This document shows, in pieces, positions 10,667 through 20,680 of a stretch of DNA of 64,000 nucleotides (within the stretch, counting starts at the first letter, position 1; every line of letters begins with the position of its first letter). The stretch comes from Paraspadella gotoi (lineage: Eukaryota > Chaetognatha). Under the pieces are notes generated by a model that saw nothing but the letters and a program-made list of their open reading frames with translations, was not told the DNA's origin and did not search any database. Where the stretch lies: positions 7,137,205 to 7,201,204 of the forward strand of contig CM119267.1 in NCBI GenBank assembly GCA_051294375.1, given 5' to 3'. Position numbers and translations under genes: made by a program.

Positions 10667-13354
10667 ATGTCGTCGTCGTCGTCGTCGCGTCGCAGTCAAG
10701 CGGGGACGAATTCCGAATCCGAATCTCGATGCACCAACTCTCCAACCTTCGTCTTCTTCAAAGGCGCCGTCGATATGATCGTCAATACGATATTCTACGT
10801 CGTCGATTTGGCCTTGAGATGCAGTTTGGTCGCCACATTCGCAACGTAAGGTTTTCGTCGGCGAGCGTTGTTAATCTCTGCCGTCACAACTCAGTGACGG
10901 AGAGTCTGCTGTTCTAAAGGCTGTATGGTTGACTAAAATCCACCAACCGTTCATCAGCGGCCATTGGTGCCGGAGGCAAGTCATTCACCTCCCAATCCAA
11001 AGATCCGGGGTTCTAGCCCGGTGGCCGCCTAGCAGTTAAGAGGGACGGGGCGCTTAACCCGCCTGTAACTCGGTGTTACAGCCTGATCCGAAGCTCAGGG
11101 ACTGCTTATATTGAACGGTTCTGTCTATCTCTTCTATCTCTATCTCTTCAGCTCCAGAGTTTCGATTATGAATGCACTTTTTATACGTATATTGTGGCGA
11201 ATCCTAAATTCGCCTCCCCATAAACACGCCAGTGACTTTGGGTGGTCACTGCAGGTCCAAAGCCCTGAGCGCCAGCTGTCGGGAGATGCCTCACACCCAA
11301 GGCATCACACATGACCCCCCGTTGCCATTATATGATTATTTTGACCTTGAGCCGCTGAGGACCTATAACAGATATGCACGGAGATACAGAAAGATGCTCT
11401 TTCTCGTTTGTGAAACTGTCAAATTTAATCGTGCACCCACTGACAGACCGACTGACAGACCGATAGGTATCACTACAACATAACTATTTCGATCTCATGA
11501 CAATTTTCTCTCCCCCACCCTGTTTGGTTCAGTGAAGTATGCATGGAGGACGGTACTATGGCTCATCCACATTGGACACTGTGGACTCTGTTTCTCATCG
11601 TTGTCCCTGGGTATTTCATCGCCATTTACAACATCATGCGACAATGGAAATGGTAAGGCGGCAAGGGACATTTTAAATGTAACAGTGTAATACCATCGCA
11701 GACGGAATCAAAACCAAAAGATGGAATCGGATCGGTGACTCGGATAAAATTTACCAAGGACTCTGTGATTGGATGAATCATCATCGAAACGGACCAATGA
11801 GAAGAGAGGCTTCATGCCCGTGTCGATGATCCGATTGCGTTGTATAAATACCAGACCATTTTGTATTGAATCCATTCTATCTCAAATTCTGACACCGTCT
11901 TTGCTTGTGACTTTTCTAAGAATAAAATCCACTTTGGTCTCAAGTTGAAATCTCTGTCTACTTACTTAAATGTGGTGGCAGCGGTGGGATTCGAACCGAC
12001 GCCTCCTCATGTTGAAATCTCTGTCGACTTATTTAAATGATACAATAATACTATGTCTATAATCAACTTCACTTGATTCCAGGATGGGCGGCACCCGTTG
12101 GGCTCAGCTGGCGCTCGTTATCTCCAACCTGGTGCTTTTGGGTCCGGCCTTGAATCGGCTGCAGTACGTCGTCAAATCTTGGCGGATCCTCCATCAGGAC
12201 AAGACGAAGAGATCCAAGCAAAGAGTGGATATGCAGATGGAAGAGACGCGATTGTGGAATCTCATTGTGAGGAGAATGAGTGAGGGAAATTGAGGAATTG
12301 AGAGGTCAGGGGGTCAGAAAGTGTGGGAGCAGAAAGTTTTAGGTTTAGAACATAAAAAACATACGACCTATTTAACAAAAAACAAAGCCGACATCTCTCA
12401 TTCATAAAATGGATAATAAAATCGTTGTTTCCTTATCATAAAATCTTAATGCCACTGGACGACAATATGCAAATTAGATGGAAGAACCGATTTTTTTCAA
12501 AAAATCAAAACTATTTTTTTTTTTATTCTTGTTCCCATAGTAAAGCGTTATTACCCTGCTTCTCTGTCCCTACCCCCAACACAAAGGTAATGAGCAAGTT
12601 GATCCAAGCCATCTGCGCCTCGTACCCGCAAGCCCTGTTTCAGGTCTACCTGGCGGTTAGGGAGAAACAAGTGACTTACCTGAAATTCCTCACCATCGCC
12701 TCGTCCCTCGCCACGTTCGTTCATTCCTTCACGGAATCCGAGCTTTACGTCCTCTCGCGAATCTACGAGATGAGCGGAAGGAAATACTTTGGCGCCGCTC
12801 TTGGACACAGATTGCTGACCAGTGAGTGCCACTGTGGTGGCGGGCGATGGAAAAAGCTTTGTGCAATGTGCCACGGTCGAAGGAAGTAAAAAACAAGAAC
12901 TTGAAGAAAGAGATTACTTTTGCCTTTTTGTGTTTTTTTTTTTTTTTCTCGATTAATTATTCTTTACCATCATCTATTATTACGTCTACGACATCATCAA
13001 TTTTCAGAGATGATGTGGCTGACGCTCGTGCTGAGCAGCGCCCTCTCGCTGCCCCTCTTCGCCGCCTACACGTGGAAGGGCGAACTGCTCGCCCTTTTCC
13101 TCCTCATCGTATATCCTCTCTTCTTCGTCGATCACAATGGATACACGATGACCATCTTTGTTCTACACCGTTATCTCTTCTTTCACCAGGGTAAGGACGA
13201 GGCGGAAAAGTAAGTTTCCGACGAGAATTTCTAATTATTTAAATTTCTAATAATTCAGACGAGAACGAAGAGAGTTCGCGTTTCCAATTGTTTTCGAAAG
13301 TCTTGGGGCCAAACTGAAGAAATGAGTTGGAAAAAGAGTCTTTCAATGCAAGGT

Positions 13355-13400
<46 letters not shown>

Positions 13401-14822
13401 AGGAGAAGAGAGAAAGAGACGAAAAACAGAAGAAGGTCTTTTCGTATAGTTCGGCTTTAGGTTTTCGAAGTCGCGCTTAATCAGTCGTGGCATTTATTAG
13501 TGGTTTCATGCTTTCTTTGTATTTCTCTTTCACTTATTTATTCCGTAATAAATCTTCTCTGTTATTTCTTGCAATTTCTCTCCGGCCATCTTCACCCACA
13601 ACCCTTTCTCTCTTCCCATTACCCTCGACCCGGCACGACCCTCCATACCGATCCCAAACCTCCCGCCCACCCTCACTCCCCTCACTCCCCTCACTCCCCT
13701 CACTCCCTCCTAATCCCCTTCTCTATCTCACGACTCCCCTCCCCCCCCCCCAGGTCTCAGCCTTCACGAACGTAACGTGTGATGTACTCTGGTTCCATCG
13801 CTGGTCCGTCTCTTCCGCAGTCACGATCTTCTTGGCCTACTACGGCTGCTTCGCCGCCAACGACGAACTCGATCATTCCGAGAGCTGCGATAACAACACC
13901 GCCGCCGCCTTCAACGCCACCGTCGCTTTCGCCGCAACGAACGCCACCGTGGGCGCCACCGTCGCTACGCTATTCCCCGCCAACGGCACTTTCGCTACCG
14001 ACGTCGATCCGACCGTCCTCTCTAACATTTTCTCTCGGGTCTTCTTCCGCGTCGATTCCAACCGGCGAGATTTCTTCCTCGGCACCCTTTTCACTGCTCT
14101 CGCCTTCGCCATTCTCTGGCAGCTGCGGGTTCGGCAGCATTTGCCGCCGGTGCTGCGGAAACGCGAGCGCCAAAAGAAGGTCGTCCTCATCGGCGACGAC
14201 GGCGTCGGCAAATCCGCGGCGCTCCACGTCTACGAGTCGGGAAGATACGTCACGATGGACCGGACGTGCGCCGAGCGGCCCGTCGAGGTGCGCCGAGAAT
14301 TCTTCGGCGTCGACTTCGATTTCGTCGTGGAGGATTTGCCCGGAGGGAGTCCGCCGCAGAAGTTGAAGGATCCGGATGTGATCGTTGTCTTTTTCGACGT
14401 GTCCAAGTGAGATGGAAAAGAATAGAATGATAAAAGGGGAATTTGCTATGATTATTGATTAAGTATTGTAATCACACGATCACCTTCCACCCACCAATCC
14501 CCATCGCCCTTTTCCAGCCGCACCTCCTTTCTCAACGCCCGCAATCTTTACTGCCCCCAAACGCGCGATTTCTTTCCTTCGGCCAAACTCCTCGTCGTCG
14601 GCGCGATGACGGACAAGCGCGATTTGAAGAACTTCTTCGACGACTTCGTGGGTCAAGCCGAGGTCGACGCCGAGATCAGCGGCGCCGACAACGACGACGA
14701 CAACATCGCCTACGTCGAGTGCTCGTCGAGGGAGTTGAAAGGCGTCGACGAGGCCTTCGAGACGGCCTTCAGGATGGCGATTGGAGATTCATGTTTGAGA
14801 TTCAAGAGGATGTTGAAGATGT

Positions 14823-14827
<5 letters not shown>
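10667..14827 (+). CDS. XK-related multipass membrane protein with C-terminal Ras/Rho-like GTPase domain (7 exons)
   Basis: Exons: 10667-10845, 11533-11652, 12083-12266, 12587-12821, 13008-13190, 13761-14406, 14518-14827. All six introns are GT...AG and their phases join without a frame break. The CDS is 1857 nt and encodes 618 residues. After a Ser-rich start come hydrophobic segments at about 33-58, 74-94, 106-123, 162-185, 192-212, 241-262, 266-290, 316-333 and 405-422. XK-family hallmarks are LGPALNR (119-125, like LGPxxR) and YPQALFQVY (174-182, like the PQxxLQxY signature). A loop at 334-404 holds several N-X-T sequons. After the last helix and a basic linker, a P-loop GDDGVGKS (445-452) opens a GTPase domain that runs to the stop. 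XK-related proteins include phospholipid scramblases (Xkr8, CED-8). Scrambling here is inferred from family only. The ATG opens a frame with no coding-like sequence upstream and is the best start I can see. The exon 4 acceptor (ACAAAG) is weak, so that border is the least certain. Confidence 0.85.
10950..11110 (+). repeat. SINE-like insert in intron 1
   Basis: A GC-rich block inside the AT-rich intron 1 (10846-11532). It holds a B-box-like GGTTCTAGCCC at about 11010-11020 and a tRNA-like segment upstream (GGTGCCGGAGGCAAGTC), followed by CAGCCTGATCCGAAGCTCAG. CTATCTCT-rich and GACAGACCGA-rich simple sequence occurs farther on, at 11125-11150 and 11440-11465. A tRNA-derived SINE is likely but only partly preserved. 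Confidence 0.4.
11678..11997 (+). mobile_element. LTR retrotransposon remnant with tRNA-Leu-type primer-binding site, in intron 2
   Basis: The element starts TGTAACAG at 11678 and has a TATAAATA box (11843-11850) and an AATAAA signal near 11921. At 11973-11997 it shows TGGTGGCAGCGGTGGGATTC plus GAACC, the exact complement of the CCA-tailed 3' end of a typical animal tRNA-Leu (TAG/AAG type). The LTR end (TTGAAATCTCTGTCTACTT...) is repeated just after the PBS, at about 12014-12042, as left by recombination or deletion between LTRs. It fills nearly all of the 430-bp intron. No gag or pol is present. A Ty3-like lineage is a guess from the ends. Confidence 0.6.
13352..13420. repeat. (GA)n microsatellite in intron 5
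   Basis: A GA run with small interruptions, about 160 bases after the exon 5 donor. Confidence 0.9.
13672..13753. repeat. (CCCTCACT)n octamer repeat and poly-C at the end of intron 5
   Basis: Five tandem octamers are followed by C/T-rich sequence and a 14-base C run. Together they form a strong polypyrimidine tract. Phase agreement favours the acceptor at GTCTCAG|CC (exon from 13761) over the closer CAG at 13753. Confidence 0.8.
14180..14815 (+). other. Ras/Rho-like GTPase domain of the XK-related fusion protein
   Basis: This is the domain region, split by the intron at 14407-14517. G1 is GDDGVGKS (residues 445-452), a full GxxxxGKS P-loop. G2 is probably T469. G3 is DLPG (492-495), which keeps DxxG but has Gly where Ras-family DTAGQ has the catalytic Gln. 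The strand DVIVVFFDVS matches the DVILMCFSID region of Rho proteins. G4 reads DKRD (548-551) instead of N/TKxD. G5 is ECSSRE (583-588), like ECSAK, followed by GVDEAFETAFRMAI, which resembles the Rho C-terminal helix. There is no CAAX box, and the protein is already membrane-anchored. GTP binding is likely. Intrinsic hydrolysis may be weak. This is inference from the motifs. Confidence 0.78.

Positions 14828-14864
<37 letters not shown>
14826..14864. repeat. (GA)n microsatellite abutting the stop codon
   Basis: The TGA stop at 14825-14827 runs directly into about 18 GA dinucleotides, so the 3'UTR of the XK-GTPase gene begins as a microsatellite. Confidence 0.95.
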
Positions 14865-14866
<2 letters not shown>

Positions 14867-15155
14867 GATGTCATAGTTGAGTTTTTAATGCTATAAACTT
14901 TCAAATGCACAAAACTCGAAAGGCCGGATTTCATTTTAGATTATCTACTTCCCGCGGGCTTCATTCTCTTTCTGCGGGTCCTAATCACTTTGAACCGAAT
15001 TCGCGAAAAAATTACTTGTTTTTTTTTCTAATTATACATTTATAAAAAAATCGTGATTGTGTATTTCATAATTTATGAAACTAATCATCGCCTTGTAGCT
15101 ACATACTTTTATTTGTCATTAAAGTAACAAATTTTTTATACGTTTTTGATCGCTT

Positions 15156-15161
15156 AATAAA
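15156..15161 (+). terminator. Candidate poly(A) signal AATAAA for the XK-GTPase gene
   Basis: A canonical hexamer 330 bases after the stop codon, in AT-rich sequence. AATAAA is common by chance in such DNA, so the 3' end is unproven. Confidence 0.35.
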
Positions 15162-15353
15162 AATCTCTCGAGCTCTTCAAATCCGATGATTAATTTTTTT
15201 TGGGTGGAATCGAATGGAATCGAAAAACAAAAACTTTGAATTTCAATTCTGCGTCACTAAACTTCCCCTCACTGGCTCTCTTCACGATTAGTCACGTTTC
15301 GTCACATTTCTGAGTCATTATTCGTCTCACCAACGCTCATCATTTGGCAATAT

Positions 15354-15824
15354 TTTTTCGAAATCGCCCAATTTTTGTTTATAATCCCCGAATTTAATTT
15401 TAACCTAAATATTTCACCTTAATCTTTTTACTGAATATTTAACCAGATCTTTGACCTTAATTCCTAACCTAATCTCTGATCCTGATCCATAACTTTATCC
15501 CCTAACCTTTAACCTTAATTCTTAACCAAATCTGTAACCAAATCTCTGATCCTGATCCATAACTTTATCCCCTAACCTTTAACCTTAATTCTTAACCAAA
15601 TCTTTGATCCTGATCCATAACTTTATCCCCTAACCTTTAACCTTAATTCTTAACCAAATCTCTGATCCTGATCCATTACTTTATCCCCTAACCTTTAAAC
15701 TTAATTCTTAACCAAATTTCTGATCCTAATCCTTAACCTAATCTCATCCTTAACGCTCGCTTTATTTTTAAATTTAAAAACTTGATTATTAATACAAACT
15801 GAAATGGGACACTTTTGAAAAATT
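15354..15824. mobile_element. Inverted-repeat element with telomere-like minisatellite core (copy 2)
   Basis: The left end TTTTTTCGAAATCGCCCAATTT (15354-15375) is inverted at the right end (AAATGGGACACTTTTGAAAAA, 15803-15823). The ends resemble those of copy 1 at 3060-3280. The interior (about 15400-15750) is built of CCTAACCTTTAACCTTAATT-type sequence. It includes a minisatellite from 15478 with repeat starts at 15478, 15548, 15606, 15664 and 15722 (70, 58, 58 and 58 bases). No protein is encoded. Confidence 0.55.
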
Positions 15825-15948
15825 TTTCCCACCCTTATTCCTGCCGCCAAGCGTGATAATCAAAGTCGCTCGGTTACTCAGATAAAAATTTAAAAGCCAA
15901 CAGGTTTTATTGTCTTTCCCCCCCAAGCCCGAAATTGTCTTTTATATA

Positions 15949-16041
<93 letters not shown>
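15949..16041. repeat. (TAA)n trinucleotide repeat
   Basis: About 30 uninterrupted AAT/TAA triplets. Confidence 0.95.
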
Positions 16042-16042
<1 letters not shown>

Positions 16043-16354
16043 TATAAATAATTGGTTGTACCAATTTCATAACATAATATAATTCGTTCACACTTCCCAC
16101 CAAGCAAAGATATTTCAATTCACGACTTCATATCGCGTGATCGTGATGACGATACGTCTAATCCGACCGTCGCTTCAGTCACGGTCGTCAGTCTGTCACG
16201 TGACGTTGAGCGAATCACAAGCTCGACTCACAAGTCACTCATCCGTCGAAAAAAAGCATCGACGAGGAAAAACAAACGATGAGATGGGAGAGGCGTTTCA
16301 TCCAAAATTAACAAGGAGAAGAATCCATATTGGCCAATAATTATNNNNNNNNNN

Positions 16355-16876
16355 GGCCAATAAATATAAGAGCGGAGTAATTCCCGAGAGCTCGTCTCCG
16401 ATGGGTCTCTTAGATCCGCAGCGCGACTCGGTAGGCGAAGAAACTTCGCTTCGGAAAAAACCTTCGGCTCGACTCGAGCGGGTGGAGGAAGAGTTCTCCT
16501 ATCGGGATCGAGGCAGATAACGACTAATGGCGCCGCCCTCGAGCATTCGATTGAGGCTCCGTCCGCTTAGGATGCTTAGGATGCTTAGGATGCTGACGAC
16601 GGCGGAGGAGCCGACGGCCATTGGCGGTTAAGATGGTAAATGTAAATGTTAATGTAAATGTAAATGCAAGAAGCAACAATATAAAGAATGCGCACCACCC
16701 TCGTTAATCGCAACGGGAAAAGGAGACGCATCCGTCGTTCCTTGATTTTACGAATATTTTTTTCTTGTTTAGTCCCGCTTTTTATTTTCCTCTCAGTTCT
16801 TCTTCTTTTCTAATCTTTCCTTTCTTTAACTCTCTTCTATTTCTCTTTCTTATTCTTTCCTTTTTTTAACTCTCCT
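16355..16876 (+). repeat. Duplicated block, copy 1, between two 10-N gaps
   Basis: It begins GGCCAATAAATATAAG, which combines CCAAT-like and TATA-like motifs, and runs through a GC-rich segment into a CT-rich tail. Copy 2 at 16887 is highly similar, with small deletions and substitutions. N gaps lie at 16345-16354 and 16877-16886. This could be a true tandem repeat, two haplotypes, or unmerged contig ends. No ORF could be supported. Confidence 0.75.
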
Positions 16877-16886
16877 NNNNNNNNNN

Positions 16887-17420
16887 GGCCAATAAATATA
16901 AGCGCGGAGTAATTTCCGAGAGCTCGTCTACCGATGGGTCTCTTAGATCCGTAGCGCGACTCGGGAGGCGAAGAACCTTCGCCACGGAAAAAACCTTCGG
17001 CTCGACTCGAGCGGGTGGAGGAGTAGGAAGAAGTCTCCTATCGGGTTCGAGGCAGATAACGACTAAGCGAGGCTAATGCCGCTAATGGCGCCGCCCCCGA
17101 GCATTCGATCGAGGCTCCGTCCACTTAGGATGGTGACGCTAAGCGTTGCTGACGACGGCCATTGGCGGTTAGGATGGTAAATGTAAATGCAAGAAGCAAC
17201 AATATAAAGAATGCGCATCACCCTCGTTAATCGCAACGGGAAAAGGAGACGCATCCGTCGTTCCTTGATTTTACGAATATTTTTTCTCGTTTACTAAACA
17301 ATGTTTAGTCCCGCTTTTTATTTTCCTCTCAGTTCTTCTTCTTTTCTATTCTTTCCTTTCTTTAACTCTCTTTTATTTCTCTTTCTTATTCTTTCCTTTT
17401 TTTTTAACTCTCCTCTATTT
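16887..17420 (+). repeat. Duplicated block, copy 2
   Basis: It has the same start as copy 1 and shares the segment with CGCAACGGGAAAAGGAGACG and the CT-rich tail. The tail continues here as TTTAACTCTCCTCTATTTCT-type tandem units of about 57 bases to 17520. Confidence 0.75.
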
Positions 17421-18224
17421 CTCTTTCCTATTCTTTCCTTTTTTTAACTCTCCTCTATTTCTCTTCCCTATTCTTTCCTTTTTTTTAACTCTCCTCTATT
17501 TCTCTTTCTATTCTTTCCTTCAGTTTCCTTTTCACACTTTTTCTTCGTTTTCCATTTTTCTCGACGAAATTTTTTTTTTTTCGAAAAATTATTTGTATTT
17601 TTTTCTCAGCCTCCATAATGCGTCCCTTTTTTTTGTCGTCGTCGTCGTTGTCGTCGTTTTTTTCCCTAATTTTTGGTTTTTAATTACCCTCTTTAACGAT
17701 AAATTATTGCCAAAGTCATTTTTTTTAGTTTCTCCTCCACTAAGTGATTATGAAGTTTTCGTGTATGAACATTATACCGAAATAACAACACAAAATCAAT
17801 ACTTTGTTAGAAACTTAGCAACTAGCAAAGCGGATAAAAGAAAACATAGGAAAATATTATACTTCTAATAACCGGCCTAGATCCGCCGACTTTCCCATCT
17901 TCACTGCATCGAGACTGCATCTCGTTGTTGTCGTCGTCGTCTTTTCCTTTTTTTTTTTCTATTTTGCCACAACCGAAAGGAGGAAACGAAGCCAAGAAAA
18001 ACGACTCCTCCTTATTTTCTTTTCTCGCCTTTACTCCCTCTCCCTCTCTCTCTCTCCCTCTCTCTCTCACTCTAGCCAAGATAAATGAAGGATTTTCTAC
18101 GGAGAAACCGAATCCGAATCCAATTTTCGGTTTCTTCTCCTTCCAAATAAAAAGAAAAATAAAAATGACTCCCGACCAAATAAAACGAGATAAAAAATCG
18201 ACTTCGCCAAAATAAAACAAAACA

Positions 18225-18572
18225 AAAAACAAGGTCGGTCCATCCAATGTGTTGCGCCGCTGTGACTTTCTTTTCACGTGTATTTTGACTACATGACTAG
18301 GAAATTTTATGATTAACAAACGTCTTTATATTGTATTTGTTTTTATGACACTGAACTGCATTAGAATTTCGTCTTTTATTCTTTATAGTTTTATATTTTA
18401 TATTTTTATATTTTTATATTCTTTATAGCGGTCACTTAGATTTGATTTTTTTTTCTTGTCTTAATAAATGAGCAACCAACTATATGCGAGTAATGAGAAT
18501 TTTTAATGTAAGTAGGACAGACCGACGGACCGACATACCGACCGACCGACAGACGGACTCGCGGCGAAACTA
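18225..18572 (+). repeat. Dispersed repeat family H, copy 1
   Basis: It shares an ordered set of segments with 59985-60370: TCACGTGTATTT, CTGCAT...AATT(C/T)(C/T)GTCTTTTATTC, TCTTAA(T/C)AAATGAGCAA, and TTTTTAATGTAAGT(A/T)GGACAG followed by a CCGA/CAGA-rich run. A third, more decayed copy lies at 58030-58260. No ORF; probably a short non-autonomous transposon. Confidence 0.6.
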
Positions 18573-18911
18573 AAAAACGCTTTACCTACTGCCATCCCCT
18601 CCCCTCCCCTTAACTCCCCTATTTTCCCCTCTCTCTCCCCACCGCGCGCCCAAGAGAGAGAGAGAGAGATAAGTTAAAGATAGAGAAGAGGTTTTTTTTT
18701 TTTGGCTCCTTTCAGTAGTAGGTTCCCTGGCGCGCCACGTTTCCGCCACGTTTCTCTGCCACGTCGGCGGCCACGCCCAAAAATCGGAAACGAGTGCCAA
18801 AACGAAAGAGTTTTTCTTTGCGACTTTATTTTGGGTTTTATTTAATCAAAAGTGAGAAGCGGAATTAGAATAACAAAGAGACGAAGCGTTAAGCTTTGAG
18901 GTTGAAGCTCG

Positions 18912-19231
18912 TTCGTCTTGCCTTGCCTTGTCTTGTCTTATCTTATCTTATCTTATCTTATCTTATCTTATCTTATCTTATCTTATCTTATCTTATCTTA
19001 TCTTATCTTGACTTGACTTGACTTGACTTGACTTGACTTGACTTGACTTGACTTGACTTGACTTGACTTGACTTGACTTGACTTACTTGACTTACTTGAC
19101 TTACTTGACTTACTTGACTGACTTGTCTTACTTGACTGACTTGTCTTGTCTTGTCTTGTCTTGTCTTGTCTTGTCTTGTCTTGTCTTGTCTTGTCTTGTC
19201 TTGTCTTGTCTTGTCTTGTCTTGTCTTGTCT
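18912..19231. repeat. Compound pentanucleotide satellite TTGYC/TTATC/TTGAC/TTGTC
   Basis: Successive homogeneous blocks: a few TTGCC/TTGTC units, about 15 TTATC units to 19008, about 14 TTGAC units to about 19081, a mixed 9-mer zone (ACTTGACTT), and about 18 TTGTC units to 19231. Neighbouring blocks differ by only one or two substitutions in the same unit. Confidence 0.95.
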
Positions 19232-19460
19232 AGTTTAAAATGGAAGCGGTGAAAATTCTATTTAATCTTAGAACGTACTATTTTAAGAGAACAAGTTTTT
19301 CCGAAAGGAACAAAAGTTTTTAGTCTATAGAATATATAATATATATAGTATACTATATAAGACATTGTATTAATTATTATTCATAGAATAAACCCTGGTT
19401 AACAATGGTAAAAAGGAGAAGAGGCATTGTCGTTGACAATCGGTCTGAAAGAGCGTGACC

Positions 19461-19463
<3 letters not shown>

Positions 19464-19528
<65 letters not shown>

Positions 19529-19578
19529 GAAAGAGAGAGAGAGCAGAGAGAGCAGACGAGAGAGGAGCGATAAGACGA

Positions 19579-19618
<40 letters not shown>
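19464..19618. repeat. (GA)n microsatellite, two blocks
   Basis: GA runs at 19464-19545 (interrupted) and 19579-19618, separated by GCAGACGAGAGAGGAGCGATAA. Confidence 0.9.
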
Positions 19619-19621
<3 letters not shown>

Positions 19622-20025
19622 TCGAGATTCGCGTCACGATTGAGGGAAATTGGGTCAAAATCCAAGTGCCCGAAAAAATACATATCCCTTTGTGAGTCTC
19701 GGAGCAAACGATTGTAAAGAGTTTTTTCCTGTTTAAATCACAAAATGGTTTAATTCTTTTGCACATGATATGTATAATATTGTATATATATATAAACAAA
19801 CAGACATTTCTTAACAATTCTGGCACCGCGCCGGCCCCTTTTTGTTTGTCTCCTCGCCCGTCAATCCTAGGGGCCGCCCTTTGTCCCTTTCTTTCTCTCC
19901 CGCGAATCCCGGATTCTAGTTTCGCCCGCGGGGCCGACAGAGGCGCTGGGGGTCGTCTGAGTCGATCCCGCGGACCGAAACAGGGACTCGCATTAGCGAT
20001 TCGACAAAAGGACAACAAACGAGCC

Positions 20026-20070
20026 TCGGAGAGAGAGAGAGAGAGAGAAGAGAGAGAAGAGAGAGAGGAG

Positions 20071-20137
<67 letters not shown>
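20026..20137. repeat. (GA)n microsatellite
   Basis: A 110-base GA tract with GAAGAGA interruptions. A GC-richer stretch at 19825-20020 precedes it but gives no recognisable protein. Confidence 0.9.
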
Positions 20138-20138
<1 letters not shown>

Positions 20139-20675
20139 GTTGACCATGCTTTTAATTCCAAAGGGAAAGGATGATATTAAAAACAAAAAATAACCATCCT
20201 GGACATTCGATATTCTTTAGCTAATAGAAAACTAAAATGTCAAGGAATTAACAGACTTATTAACTTAATTTTATTAACTCAACTATATGAACTTTATTAA
20301 CTTAACTTACCAACTTATTAACTCGAGCCTCGACTTATTAACTCGAGCAGCGACTTATGATTCAGTCTGGCGTCTGCCTCTTGTTTTTTCCCTTTTTTTT
20401 TCATTTTTGTTTATTACTTAACAGGGAGAGACGTCGACCTCTTTGATTGATGGCGATTCAGTTGGGGGGGGAGAAAGGAAAATCGCGCGACGCAGATGTG
20501 TGATGTTGTGTGTGGTGTTGGGAGAGAATGTGTGGGGTGAGGGGCGAGGGAAAAGATGGCGGGCCGGGAGGAGGAGGAAAAGGAGTAGGAGTCGAAAAGT
20601 AATTACGGCGGAACAGCTGCATTATCGAATTCGGTCCGTTCGTCGAAAGAGTCTGGGTTTCGTTCGAGACACTTA

Positions 20676-20680
<5 letters not shown>

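Noticed and set aside
14160-14827. The GTPase as a separate downstream gene
   Set aside because: The P-loop lies in the same uninterrupted exon and frame as the preceding transmembrane helix, with no stop, promoter or splice acceptor needed between them.
15478-15750. A CRISPR-like array of regular repeats
   Set aside because: The repeats are contiguous, without unique spacers, and the DNA is eukaryotic.
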